Assembly (NCBI RefSeq): GCF_000403455.2
Contig: NZ_KE159722.1
Coordinates: forward strand, 56,517-91,938
Direction: 5' to 3'
DNA length: 35,422 nt
Source: Dorea sp. 5-2
GTDB lineage: Bacteria > Bacillota > Clostridia > Lachnospirales > Lachnospiraceae
Every line of letters begins with the position of its first letter. Position 1 is the first letter of the stretch. The position numbers and the translations under genes are program-made. Shown here piece after piece: positions 24,112 to 32,515 of this stretch. A model generated the notes under the pieces. It was not told where the DNA came from. It did no database searches and saw only the letters and a list, made by a program, of their open reading frames with translations.

Positions 24112-24972
24112 TTACAGTTTTTCGCCGGTCAGCATCTCATAACCCTGCAGGTACTTATCAATGGTCTTCTGCACGATATCTTCCGGCAGAGTCCAGTCGT
24201 TCTCCGGATTGGCTTTCAGCCAGTCACGGGCGAACTGCTTGTCGAACGACGGCTGTCCGTGTCCAGGTTCATATCCGTCGGCCGGCCAGAAGCGGGAGCT
24301 GTCCGGGGTCAGCATCTCGTCGCCGATGACGATCGCTCCGTTCTCATCCAGGCCGAATTCGAACTTGGTATCCGCGATGATGATCCCCTTCGTCAGTGCA
24401 TAGTCCGCACATTTCTTATAGAGTGCAAGGGTACAGTCACGAAGCTTTGCCGCATATTCTTCTCCCTTACCCGGGAAATGCTTCTCCAGATGAGCGATGC
24501 TCTGTTCATAGGAAATGTTCTCGTCATGGTCTCCGATCTCAGCCTTGGTGGACGGTGTGTAGATCGGTTCCGGCAGCTTGTCGGATTCCTTCAATCCTTC
24601 CGGCAATCGGATGCCGCATACCGTGCCGTCCTTCTGATAGCTTGCCCAGCCGCTTCCGGTGATGTAGCCGCGGACAATACATTCGATGGGAAGCATCTCA
24701 AGCTTCTTGCACATCATGCTGTTCCCGTCAAACTGCGGAGTACGGAAGAACTCCGGCATATCCTTTACATCTGTGGAGATCATATGGTTCGGAAGGATGT
24801 CTTTTGTCATGTCGAACCAGAATCTTGACATCTGGGTCAGGACGGTACCCTTCTTCGTCACGTCGTTTTTCAGAATAACGTCAAAACAACTGATACGGTC
24901 GGTGGCTACCATGATCAGGCTGTCGCCGTTATCATAGATCTCGCGTACTTTACCTTCTTTGATTGGTTTCAT
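24112..24972 (-). CDS. purC: Phosphoribosylaminoimidazole-succinocarboxamide synthase
   Basis: A 286-residue SAICAR synthetase, the purine-biosynthesis enzyme that joins CAIR and aspartate using ATP. It opens KEGKVREIYDNGDSLIMVAT and DRISCFDVILKNDVTKKGTV, the nucleotide- and substrate-binding start of the family. ECIVRGYITGSGWASYQKDG, GIIIADTKFEFG and DEMLTPDSSRFWPADGYEPG are family signatures, the latter two in the C-terminal half. The length fits the longer bacterial type. AGAGAGGG stands before the ATG. It lies alone, 109 bases downstream of the histidine kinase gene in the same direction, and no other purine genes are in the window. A weak A/T hairpin (about 25056-25075) separates the two genes. 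Confidence 0.95.
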   Translation of the reverse strand: MKPIKEGKVREIYDNGDSLIMVATDRISCFDVILKNDVTKKGTVLTQMSRFWFDMTKDILPNHMISTDVKDMPEFFRTPQFDGNSMMCKKLEMLPIECIVRGYITGSGWASYQKDGTVCGIRLPEGLKESDKLPEPIYTPSTKAEIGDHDENISYEQSIAHLEKHFPGKGEEYAAKLRDCTLALYKKCADYALTKGIIIADTKFEFGLDENGAIVIGDEMLTPDSSRFWPADGYEPGHGQPSFDKQFARDWLKANPENDWTLPEDIVQKTIDKYLQGYEMLTGEKL

Positions 24973-25081
24973 ATAGTATCCCTCTCTTTGTCATTGTATT
25001 TTGATAGAATTCACTATAGTATATAGATAAACAGATTTTGACGGAAAAATCAATATAAAAATTCATTTTTTATGATTTCAC

Positions 25082-26431
25082 TCACTGCAGGGGGAGATAT
25101 AGCTTCACCTCGAATATTTCCTTTTCCTGCCAGACTTCCATCCTCCCATCCAGAATCTGTATCATCCGGTCCACGTTTTTCAAGCCGATATTATTACTGT
25201 CTATATGAGAATCTCCGTCTTTGATCCGATTCGTAACGGAGACGATGAATTCCGTATCCCGTATTCTTGCGGAAACCGTAACCGCGTGTTTTTTGTCCCC
25301 GTATTTTAAGATGTTCGAGAACAGATTGTTGAAGATCCGTTTCAGCATTGTCTTATCACTCTGCAGTACGCCGGTAGTCTCAGGCAGATTCAATGCCATA
25401 CTGAAACCCGCCAGACGGATGAAGTCGCAGTTTTCCGTCAGGCATTGCCCTATAAAATCCGTGGAAAGCCACGCGATCTCAGGCGTCTCCGTCTCTTCCG
25501 CCACCAGAGCATACTCGAACATCCGATCCGTCAGTTCTTTGATATCTTCAGCCTTTTTCAGGCATCGGTCCAGATATTCCTCCTGTGTCTGAGGATTCCG
25601 TTTTAGCTTCAGGACTTCCAGATATCCGTTCAGGATGGTGAGGGGCGTCCTAAGGTCGTGGGACAGCGCCGTGATCAGGTCCTGGTTTGCCTTGCGGCTT
25701 TCCTGCTCCTTTCGGATATTGTCGTACAGAGATTCCCGCAGATGGTTCAGCTCATTGGCAAGAATCCCGATCTCATTGCAGCCAAGATCAGGAACCCTGT
25801 GTTCCAGGTCTCCCGCAGACATGGTAAGGATTTCGTCTTTCAACATCAGGATCTGCCGCATCTTGCGGTTAAGGAACAGAAGGACGATGCTGATGAAGAG
25901 AGTGACCGACAAGAGGAAACAGACGAGCAGAAAGGGATATGCAAACAAAGTACGTTCATAATTGTATAACATGACCTGTGCGGTCCCGTTTGCAAATTCC
26001 AGGGGGAAATCCATTATAAATTCCCCCTCACCGTCTGTAAAACGGTAGCCGATATTAAAAAAGAACAGAAAATTGTCATTGCTCATGACGGGGGCAAATC
26101 TTCCTGCACGGAGCAACCCGTCGTCGATATCATAGATATAGATGCTAGTATAATCATTGACAAGGTCAAAGAAGGGTGAAAGCGCTTTTACAGCTTTGGT
26201 ATCGTTCTCTGATTCCGGGATATTATAGCGCAGGGCTTCTTCTGCGAGGGTCATTTGGAAATCCTCATCATTGATCTGTGTATAAAATAAGTCGATGCGT
26301 ATGGCAACCTCACAGAGTTTCCATTTATTCAGCCACAGCAGTTCAAACAGAGTGAAAGCGATGAGCATGGCGCACAGGATCACAATGGCGGACTGTGTGC
26401 GGATCTTCAAGTCTTTGAATCGTCTAGTCAC
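25082..26431 (-). CDS. Sensor histidine kinase (OmpR-type partner)
   Basis: A 449-residue membrane sensor kinase. Two membrane helices (about 13-34 and 163-188) enclose an external domain of some 130 residues that I do not recognise. A HAMP segment (about 189-240) leads to the dimerisation helix with the phosphoacceptor H258 in ALSHDLRTPLTILNGYLEVL. The ATPase domain has the N-box NNLFSNILKYGDKKHAV, but the usual DxGxG box is replaced by VTNRIKDGDSHIDSNNIGLK, so the first Asp is missing while the later IGLKNVDRMIQ glycine region remains. It overlaps the response regulator gene by 8 bases and is translated with it. Both are divergent from the glycosyltransferase-YfhO pair, which is the likely target operon. 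Confidence 0.92.
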   Translation of the reverse strand: MTRRFKDLKIRTQSAIVILCAMLIAFTLFELLWLNKWKLCEVAIRIDLFYTQINDEDFQMTLAEEALRYNIPESENDTKAVKALSPFFDLVNDYTSIYIYDIDDGLLRAGRFAPVMSNDNFLFFFNIGYRFTDGEGEFIMDFPLEFANGTAQVMLYNYERTLFAYPFLLVCFLLSVTLFISIVLLFLNRKMRQILMLKDEILTMSAGDLEHRVPDLGCNEIGILANELNHLRESLYDNIRKEQESRKANQDLITALSHDLRTPLTILNGYLEVLKLKRNPQTQEEYLDRCLKKAEDIKELTDRMFEYALVAEETETPEIAWLSTDFIGQCLTENCDFIRLAGFSMALNLPETTGVLQSDKTMLKRIFNNLFSNILKYGDKKHAVTVSARIRDTEFIVSVTNRIKDGDSHIDSNNIGLKNVDRMIQILDGRMEVWQEKEIFEVKLYLPLQ

Positions 26432-27161
26432 AGCGATACCCCTTTCCCCAAATGGTTTTGATCAGCGCCGGATTCTTCGGATCCTTTTCGATCTTAAGCC
26501 GCAGATTGCGGATGTGGACCATGACCGTATTGTTGGCTCCGTAATAGTAAGGTTCGTTCCATACGGACTCATAAAGATGCTGTGCAGAGAAGATCTGGCG
26601 GCGGTGCTTCACCAGAAGAAGCAGCATGGCATATTCTGTGTCCGTAAGCTCCAGGGGAATTTGGCCGGAGGTTACTTCTTCCTTTGCCTCATCGATCTTA
26701 AGGTGATGGAAGACGAGCGGTTCCGCCGGTATGCTGCCTGCCGGTGCGTTTGCAGATATGCCGCTTTCTGATAGCGCGTCTTTTCCGCGGTAAACCTGAT
26801 AGCGGCGGATCAACGCCTTGGCGCGGCTGATGAGTTCGTTGTAGGAAAAGGGTTTGGCAAGATAATCGTCGCCGCCGCTTGAGAAACCCAGAGTCTTGTC
26901 GCTGTCTTTGGTGCGCGCGCTTAAGAACAGGATGGGCGCGTTGCTGTTCTTGCGGATCTCGATACAAGTCTGGTATCCGTTGAGCCCCGGCATCATGATA
27001 TCAAGGATGATCAGGTCAAAATCCAGCTTTTTCGTGAGGTCTAAGGCGCGTTGCCCGTCATCGGCTTCTTCGATATCGAATCCCTCCCCTTCCAGCAGGA
27101 TATGGATGATCTCACGGATCTCTGCGTTATCGTCTACGATTAGAATGCGTGATGGTTCCAT
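26424..27161 (-). CDS. OmpR/PhoB-family response regulator
   Basis: A 245-residue regulator. The receiver domain starts RILIVDDNAEIREIIHILLE, has the phosphoacceptor D54 in LIILDIMMPGLNGY and the Thr/Ser and Lys positions in FLSARTKD and YLAKPFSYNEL. The winged-helix output domain (about 150-245) contains LTDTEYAMLLLLVKHRRQIF and VMVHIRNLRLKIEKDP, ending IKTIWGKGYRCD, all typical of OmpR/PhoB proteins that bind tandem repeats. I start at the Met at 27161, because AAGGAG lies about 9 bases before it; the Met at 27182 overlaps this site. A run of 10-bp repeats fitting such a regulator lies upstream at 27288-27340. Confidence 0.92.
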   Translation of the reverse strand: MEPSRILIVDDNAEIREIIHILLEGEGFDIEEADDGQRALDLTKKLDFDLIILDIMMPGLNGYQTCIEIRKNSNAPILFLSARTKDSDKTLGFSSGGDDYLAKPFSYNELISRAKALIRRYQVYRGKDALSESGISANAPAGSIPAEPLVFHHLKIDEAKEEVTSGQIPLELTDTEYAMLLLLVKHRRQIFSAQHLYESVWNEPYYYGANNTVMVHIRNLRLKIEKDPKNPALIKTIWGKGYRCD

Positions 27162-27287
27162 GTGCGTGTATCTCCTTTCCATAAGCTTGACATTCCAGAC
27201 AGCTTGCTATTGTATTAAAGTTGAACTTGTTATTTTCAGGCGATTTCTTCTATACTATCTTTAAATAGTATAACAGTTTTTTGGAAA

Positions 27288-27340
27288 TTCTTAGAAGTTC
27301 TTAAGAATTTTTAAGATTTATTTTTACCGTTTCTTAAGGG
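27288..27340. promoter_or_regulatory. Tandem 10-bp repeats, candidate response-regulator binding array
   Basis: TTCTTAGAAG (27288-27297), TTCTTAAGAA (27298-27307) and TTTTTAAGAT (27308-27317) follow one another with a 10-base period. A further copy, TTCTTAAGGG, lies at 27331-27340. OmpR/PhoB-family regulators bind direct repeats with a period of one helical turn. The array lies between the divergent response regulator and glycosyltransferase genes, so it could serve both. Confidence 0.6.
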
Positions 27341-27400
27341 ATTCCGTGTAAAGTATGTGCATGAAGGGAAAAATATAGAAAATTTCTACTTATGTGACTA

Positions 27401-27427
27401 AAGCGGCGCCTGATGAGGGCGGCGCTT
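27401..27427 (+). other. GC-rich leader hairpin before the glycosyltransferase gene
   Basis: AAGCG (27401-27405) pairs with CGCTT (27423-27427). After one G/G mismatch, CGCC pairs with GGCG towards a short loop. It stands just before the ribosome binding site region of the glycosyltransferase gene, without a T run. It may stabilise the leader; nothing more can be said. Confidence 0.4.
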
Positions 27428-27453
27428 GGAGGAAGAAACAGGAGGCATGAAAG

Positions 27454-28419
27454 ATGAGCAGAATAAGTATTGTAATTCCGTGTTTTAATGAAGAGGAGGC
27501 GCTTCCGGTATATTACCGCACGATGTGTCAGGTGATGCGGGAGATGCCGGAGGAAGAATTTGAACTGATCTTCGTAGATGACGGCTCTTCAGACAGAACC
27601 CTTTCTATATTAAAGGACATGAATGAGACGGACGGGCGTTGCCGTTATCTGTCATTTTCCAGGAATTTCGGGAAAGAAGCGGCAATCTATGCGGGACTTA
27701 AGAATGCAGGCGGCGATTATGTGGCGACCATGGACGTAGATCTGCAGGATCCGCCGGGATTGCTGCCGGAGATGTACCGGATCCTCAAAGAGGAGGATTA
27801 CGATAGTGTGGCGACCAGACGATCCACGAGGGCGGGGGAACCAAGGATCCGTTCCTTCCTGTCAGAGAGTTTCTATAAATTCATCAACAGCATTTCCAAG
27901 ACGGAGATTGTAAACGGGGCGAGAGATTACCGGCTGATGAAGCGCAAGATGGTGGATGCCGTGTTGGGGATGAGCGAATACAACCGCTTTTCCAAAGGGA
28001 TCTTCGAGTGGGTGGGATTCCGGACCAAATGGCTGGAGTTCCAGAATGTGGGACGGTGCGCCGGACAGACGAAGTGGTCGGTGAGGAAGCTGTTTACCTA
28101 TTCTATGGAAGGGATCACGGGCTTCTCAGTTGCTCCTTTATCACTGGCATCGGTGGTGGGAGTGTGCTTCTGTGTGTTGTCCTTCCTTATGATCCTGGTG
28201 ATCATCGTGCGGACGTTGATCTGGGGGGATCCGGTGTCCGGCTGGCCGTCATTGGTGTGCATCATCTTCATGGTGAGCGGGATACAGCTCTTCTGTACGG
28301 GGATCGTGGGAGAATATCTGTCCAAGACCTATCTGGAGACGAAGCACAGGCCGATCTTTATCCTGAAAGATTCCAGTGAGGAGAAGAAAGGGGACAGGCA
28401 TGAGGCGGCTTCTGTGTAG
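27454..28419 (+). CDS. GtrB/CsbB-like family 2 glycosyltransferase (polyprenyl-phosphate type)
   Basis: A 321-residue membrane-attached glycosyltransferase. It opens ISIVIPCFNEEEALPVYYRT, has the nucleotide-sugar motifs VDDGSSD (41-47) and the metal-binding DVDLQDP (94-100), and ends in two membrane helices (about 226-255 and 262-288). This is the GtrB/CsbB/YkcC architecture: the enzyme loads a sugar from UDP-sugar onto polyprenyl phosphate on the inner face of the membrane. GGAGG lies 8 bases before the ATG. It overlaps the YfhO-family gene by 20 bases. In Bacillus subtilis CsbB and YfhO work together to decorate lipoteichoic acid with GlcNAc; the same pairing suggests an analogous envelope modification here. 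The sugar and acceptor are unknown. Confidence 0.9.
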   Translation: MSRISIVIPCFNEEEALPVYYRTMCQVMREMPEEEFELIFVDDGSSDRTLSILKDMNETDGRCRYLSFSRNFGKEAAIYAGLKNAGGDYVATMDVDLQDPPGLLPEMYRILKEEDYDSVATRRSTRAGEPRIRSFLSESFYKFINSISKTEIVNGARDYRLMKRKMVDAVLGMSEYNRFSKGIFEWVGFRTKWLEFQNVGRCAGQTKWSVRKLFTYSMEGITGFSVAPLSLASVVGVCFCVLSFLMILVIIVRTLIWGDPVSGWPSLVCIIFMVSGIQLFCTGIVGEYLSKTYLETKHRPIFILKDSSEEKKGDRHEAASV

Positions 28420-31255
28420 GGGAAATGATATATGGAGGGAGTATCTTGTGCTGGGAATTCTTACGATTGGCATCTGCTATCTGTTCTGCATCCGGGGCGG
28501 AGTGTTTGGCGCAGAGGTAGACTGGATCAGCCAGCACAGTGTACTGCCGGATTATTTCCGTCAGCAGTTCTATGAGACAGGGCGGTTATTTCCGGAATTT
28601 GCGGCAAATATCGGAGGAGGACAGAATATCTATAATTTTGCCTATTACGGACTGTACAATCCGCTGTTGCTGCCATCGTATCTGCTCCCTTTTATCAAGA
28701 TGTCGGATTATATGACGGCGGTTCAGCTGCTCGGGCTGACGGCTTCGGTTCTTCTGATGTACCGGTGGCTTGGAAAGAGAGGGTTCTCTAAGGGAATCTG
28801 TGCCGGCACGGCAGTGTTGTTCCTGCTGTCTGGCCCTATGGTTTTTCATTCCTATCATCAAATCATGTTTGTAGATTATATGCCGTTTCTTTTGATGGGG
28901 CTGATGGGTGTGGATCGGTATTTTCAATATGCAGGAAGGCGCGGCGGGATGCTTACGATCAGCGTTTTTCTTATGATCATGACCAGTTTTTATTTTAGTA
29001 TCGGCGGAATGTTGGCGTTGGTATTGTATGGGATACACCGTTGGCTTATGTGGTGTGATGAAGAAGGGAAGAAGGTCACGGTCAGGAATTTTCTTATCGA
29101 AGGGACTTGGTTTGCGCTTCATTTTATCACGGCTGTGATGATGAGCGGGATTCTTCTGGTTCCCACAGCGTTTGCACTGACGGGGAGGGAAGGCGAAGGA
29201 GCGGTTCTTCGTCTTGGAGAATTGCTGCTGCCAGAGGTCAGGATGGCTAGGTTCTGCTATTCGCCGTATGGAATCGGTATGGTCAGCCTTGCGGTGACGG
29301 CTCTGACAGCCTTGTTGTTTGGAAGGAAATGGTATGAACGTATCTTGGCGTTAAGCTGCGGGATAGTCCTGACGGTTCCGGTGTTTGCGTTCTTGTTAAA
29401 CGGCGGCCTGTATGTACGGGATAAGGTGATGATCCCGTTTTTGCCGTTGTTGTGTTATATTCTGGCGTATTATCTTGACCGAACAGGAGGGGAGGAAGAA
29501 GCCGGGCAGTACAGCGAAATGGAGAAGCTTGGGGGAGCATGCGCCGGGAAGAGCCTGCGGAGACAGACAGGAGGGATCCGCGAGGGATTTCTTCCGTATA
29601 TCCTGACGGTGATATTGGTTTATCTGAGTTGGAGGCGGGGGGAGCTCGAAAAATACGGGAAATGGCTGTTACTGGAAAGTATCTTGTCACTTGCCTGCTT
29701 TTCAGTATATTATTGGGCGAAGACAGTCCGGTCAAAGAGAGCACGGTTTACAGAATGCAGGAGAAAGCACGGGAAGAATGCTGCGTTATTATTGCTGCCG
29801 GCGGTTCTTATGCTGGCTGTGTCGGGATATCAATATAACGGAACGGAGGGCAAGGCGCTTGACCGGGAATTTTATGAAGAGATGACAGATCCGGATATCG
29901 GGAGACAGATCAAGAAGGTTGTGGATGAGGAAGAAGGTTTCTACCGGACGGAGCAGTTGGGGAATGATACCGAGAATGCGGCGAATCTGAACCGGATCTG
30001 GGATATGGGGCAATATGTGTCATCCATCTATTCCTCTTCCTATCATGAAGGGTACAGGGAGTTTCGGGAGAATACTTTTTGGTTGGAAGAGCCTTTCCGG
30101 AATTTCCTGATGCAGTCTGCGGTACATAATCCTGTGTACCAACGGTTCATGGGAATCAAGTATGTGGTGTCGAAGGAGGAGGTTCCGGGATATGAAGCCG
30201 TGGAGTGCGAAGGGAAGAGTAAATGGAAGGTATACGAGAACAACCAGGTATCTCCGATCGCATACGGAACGGATCAGGTGATCTCGGAAGAAGCATATCG
30301 GGAATTGGAATTTCCGTATAATCAATTGGCATTGCTCAAGTATGCGGTGGTGAAGGATAGCAAAAGGGCGCAGCCTGCCAGGGATGGAAACGGGATTGGT
30401 TCTATGGAAGATCATGCAGGTGAAGAGGTAAAACCGATCAGCCTGAATCTGCCGGAGGCAATAGATTCAGACTTGGATAAGAAACTACAGATAGACCTGC
30501 CTGATCTACAGGAGGGTGAGAATGTGTTATTCTTGAGCTTTCGGATCGAGAACCGGAAGCCGTCGAAGGATGTGGCTGTCTGGGTGGAAGGAATCCGGAA
30601 TAAATTGACGGCAAGAAGCCATTTTTATTATAATAAGAATACGGAATTTACGTATGCAGTTCCGTTGGAAGAGGGACAGGATATGATAGAAATGGTCTTC
30701 GGAAAGGGAAGCTATGAGATAAGCGATGCCAGGGCTTATCTGGGAAGCCTGCGTGTGGATGAAGGCAAATTATACCAGTCTGTGTTTCTGGTGGATCGAG
30801 AGAGAACGAAGGGGAATCGGATCGAAGGGACGATCGAGGCAGAACGGCGGGGATACTTTATCACGACAATCCCATATGATGAGAATTTTGAGATCCTGGT
30901 AGACGAAGAGCAGGCAGAGGCGGAAGAGGTAAATACGGCATTCCTTGGATTTGAGATAGAAGCCGGGGAACACGAGGTCAGGATCGTATACCATGCGCCG
31001 GGGGTGAGGGCAGGAAAGATGATGTCGCTCATGGGGGTGCTGCTGTTGGGAGGTATGATGTTCTATTCGAAAGGACATATTTCCTTCCATTCCCCGGGCT
31101 TCAGATTTCGATCTAATATCATCTCATCTATCGAGATACGCTTCAAGGCGATCACACAGCAGCGGACAGCCTTCAACATCCTGCGGATCTGCCGTTTCCT
31201 GCCTTCGGTGATGGTGATCTTGCCCATGACGACCGGATGGCAGGGACGGTTTTGA
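28400..31255 (+). CDS. YfhO-family membrane glycosyltransferase with run-on C-terminus
   Basis: A 951-residue polytopic membrane protein of the YfhO type (GT-C fold). The first helix (14-32) leads into GAEVDWISQHSVLPDYFRQ, with D41 at the place of the catalytic-loop acidic residue of such enzymes. A dozen or so helices follow up to about 480, then a large external domain and a last helix (SLMGVLLLGGMMFYS). YfhO-like enzymes move a sugar from polyprenyl phosphate onto an envelope polymer outside the membrane. I use the ATG at 28400; GTG 28376 is less likely. The final 57 or so residues (after KGHI) are basic, unlike the family, and read antisense through the next gene. The natural stop appears to be lost. 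Confidence 0.88.
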   Translation: MRRLLCRGNDIWREYLVLGILTIGICYLFCIRGGVFGAEVDWISQHSVLPDYFRQQFYETGRLFPEFAANIGGGQNIYNFAYYGLYNPLLLPSYLLPFIKMSDYMTAVQLLGLTASVLLMYRWLGKRGFSKGICAGTAVLFLLSGPMVFHSYHQIMFVDYMPFLLMGLMGVDRYFQYAGRRGGMLTISVFLMIMTSFYFSIGGMLALVLYGIHRWLMWCDEEGKKVTVRNFLIEGTWFALHFITAVMMSGILLVPTAFALTGREGEGAVLRLGELLLPEVRMARFCYSPYGIGMVSLAVTALTALLFGRKWYERILALSCGIVLTVPVFAFLLNGGLYVRDKVMIPFLPLLCYILAYYLDRTGGEEEAGQYSEMEKLGGACAGKSLRRQTGGIREGFLPYILTVILVYLSWRRGELEKYGKWLLLESILSLACFSVYYWAKTVRSKRARFTECRRKHGKNAALLLLPAVLMLAVSGYQYNGTEGKALDREFYEEMTDPDIGRQIKKVVDEEEGFYRTEQLGNDTENAANLNRIWDMGQYVSSIYSSSYHEGYREFRENTFWLEEPFRNFLMQSAVHNPVYQRFMGIKYVVSKEEVPGYEAVECEGKSKWKVYENNQVSPIAYGTDQVISEEAYRELEFPYNQLALLKYAVVKDSKRAQPARDGNGIGSMEDHAGEEVKPISLNLPEAIDSDLDKKLQIDLPDLQEGENVLFLSFRIENRKPSKDVAVWVEGIRNKLTARSHFYYNKNTEFTYAVPLEEGQDMIEMVFGKGSYEISDARAYLGSLRVDEGKLYQSVFLVDRERTKGNRIEGTIEAERRGYFITTIPYDENFEILVDEEQAEAEEVNTAFLGFEIEAGEHEVRIVYHAPGVRAGKMMSLMGVLLLGGMMFYSKGHISFHSPGFRFRSNIISSIEIRFKAITQQRTAFNILRICRFLPSVMVILPMTTGWQGRF

Positions 31256-31656
31256 CCAAAGGACTTCCGGAGTTCCGGGTGGAGCGCGGGCAGGATCTCG
31301 GATAATACGGAAGTGCCGGTAACGCTGATCTGGCAGGGCAGAGTGGGCATATCGGAACCGCAAAGCAGGATGCCATTCCGGAGCTTTTGAAGCTTTTCAT
31401 TATCTAATTCACCTAATGCAATGAATTCATAGGTCTTTTGCTTCTGATATGCCGGGTGTGTCATCCGTTGGTTCCATTTTCCGTCGTCCGTTATGATGAG
31501 CAATCCTTCCGTCTCCCGGTCAAGCCGGCCAACAGGAGAGAGCCGCTCATTGCCAAGTTCCTGGAAATACTCCATGACGGTAGGAAAACGGGCGTCCCGG
31601 CGGGCGGTAACACAGCCGAAGGGTTTGTTGAACATATAATAATGATAGGCGGGCAT
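31063..31656 (-). CDS. RsuA/RluB/RluE-family pseudouridine synthase, no S4 domain
   Basis: A 197-residue rRNA pseudouridine synthase. The catalytic motif GRLDRETEGLLIITDDG (about 43-59) contains the nucleophilic Asp, and YYMFNKPFGCVTARRD opens the fold. KITITEGRKRQIRRML is the family's C-terminal helix. Most RsuA-type enzymes have an S4 RNA-binding domain in front; this one begins directly at the catalytic domain, as RluE does. The target uridine is unknown. AAAGGAG stands before the ATG, and a strong promoter lies at 31705-31733. Its last 193 bases are overlapped on the other strand by the YfhO frame, so the two transcripts converge and overlap. Confidence 0.9.
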   Translation of the reverse strand: MPAYHYYMFNKPFGCVTARRDARFPTVMEYFQELGNERLSPVGRLDRETEGLLIITDDGKWNQRMTHPAYQKQKTYEFIALGELDNEKLQKLRNGILLCGSDMPTLPCQISVTGTSVLSEILPALHPELRKSFGQNRPCHPVVMGKITITEGRKRQIRRMLKAVRCCVIALKRISIDEMILDRNLKPGEWKEICPFE

Positions 31657-31704
31657 ACAATCTCCTTTTTCTTTCTCAATGGATTGAGACTTAAGTGTTG
31701 AATT

Positions 31705-31733
31705 ATTTTATATAACAGGGAAAGAATTGTCAA
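31705..31733 (-). promoter_or_regulatory. Promoter of the pseudouridine synthase gene
   Basis: On the minus strand, a perfect TTGACA (31728-31733), a 17-base spacer and TAAAAT (31705-31710) form a strong housekeeping promoter about 50 bases before the start codon. Confidence 0.8.
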
Positions 31734-31769
31734 GTATAAAATAGTTCCGCGGATATTCTTTTACGGGTA

Positions 31770-31799
31770 TTGTGTTAAAGCGCCAATGTGCCTTATAAT
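31770..31799 (+). promoter_or_regulatory. Promoter of the second two-component system
   Basis: TTGTGT (31770-31775), an 18-base spacer and a perfect TATAAT (31794-31799) lie 35 bases before the response regulator start. Confidence 0.6.
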
Positions 31800-31834
31800 A
31801 AAAACAGATGATATGTGAAAGTAAGGCGGATATT

Positions 31835-32515
31835 ATGAGTGAAAGTAGACGGATATTGATCGCGGATGATGAGCCGGGCATCATCCAGTTGCTGAAGGAT
31901 TATTTTGAGATTCAGGATTATCAGGTGATCGAGGCAAAGAACGGCCTGGAGGTATTAGGGCAGTTAAATAAGCAGCCGGATCTTATACTTCTGGATGTGA
32001 ATATGCCTATGTTGGACGGATTCGAGGTGTGCGAACGGATTCGCAGCCATGTCTCCTGCCCGATCCTCTTCTTGACGGCGAAGATAGAGGAGGCAGACCG
32101 GATCCGGGGATTGATGATAGGCGGGGATGATTATATCCTGAAGCCGTTTAGCATCGACGAACTGGGAGCAAGAGTGGAGGCGCATCTTCGGCGTGAGGAA
32201 CGGAAGAAGTCCGATAAGGCGGTGAAGATATTTGACCGGCTGGCGATTCATTATGGAGACCGAAGTGTGTATTATGAAGAGTATCCCATCAGTTTTACGA
32301 AGACAGAGTTCGGGTTAGTGGAGATGCTGTCTCTGAGCGCCGGACAAGTATTCAGCAAGGAGCAGCTGTATGAGAAGGTGCGGGGATTTGACGGGAGCGC
32401 CGACAGCAGCATCGTCACGGAGCATATAAGAAGAATACGGAGTAAGATCGGGAAATATACAGATCATGGATATATAGAGACAGTATGGGGAGTGGGTTAC
32501 CGATGGATTGGTTAG
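31835..32515 (+). CDS. OmpR/PhoB-family response regulator (second system)
   Basis: A 226-residue regulator. The receiver domain begins RRILIADDEPGIIQLLKDYF, with the phosphoacceptor D54 in LILLDVNMPMLDGF and the switch residues in FLTAKIEEAD and YILKPFSIDEL. The C-terminal winged helix has SFTKTEFGLVEMLSLSAGQV and VTEHIRRIRSKIGKY, ending IETVWGVGYRWIG. Both domains are complete. I start at ATG 31835, 5 bases after AAGGCGG; the ATG at 31808 lies inside the leader. The kinase gene starts before the stop of this one, so the pair is translationally coupled. The genes it controls are not visible; no transporter or resistance gene sits beside it. Confidence 0.92.
   Translation: MSESRRILIADDEPGIIQLLKDYFEIQDYQVIEAKNGLEVLGQLNKQPDLILLDVNMPMLDGFEVCERIRSHVSCPILFLTAKIEEADRIRGLMIGGDDYILKPFSIDELGARVEAHLRREERKKSDKAVKIFDRLAIHYGDRSVYYEEYPISFTKTEFGLVEMLSLSAGQVFSKEQLYEKVRGFDGSADSSIVTEHIRRIRSKIGKYTDHGYIETVWGVGYRWIG

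Noticed and set aside
23995..24828. A 277-codon open frame on the plus strand after the ABC ATPase gene
   Set aside because: It runs through the long hairpin and then antisense through purC; no start signal supports it.
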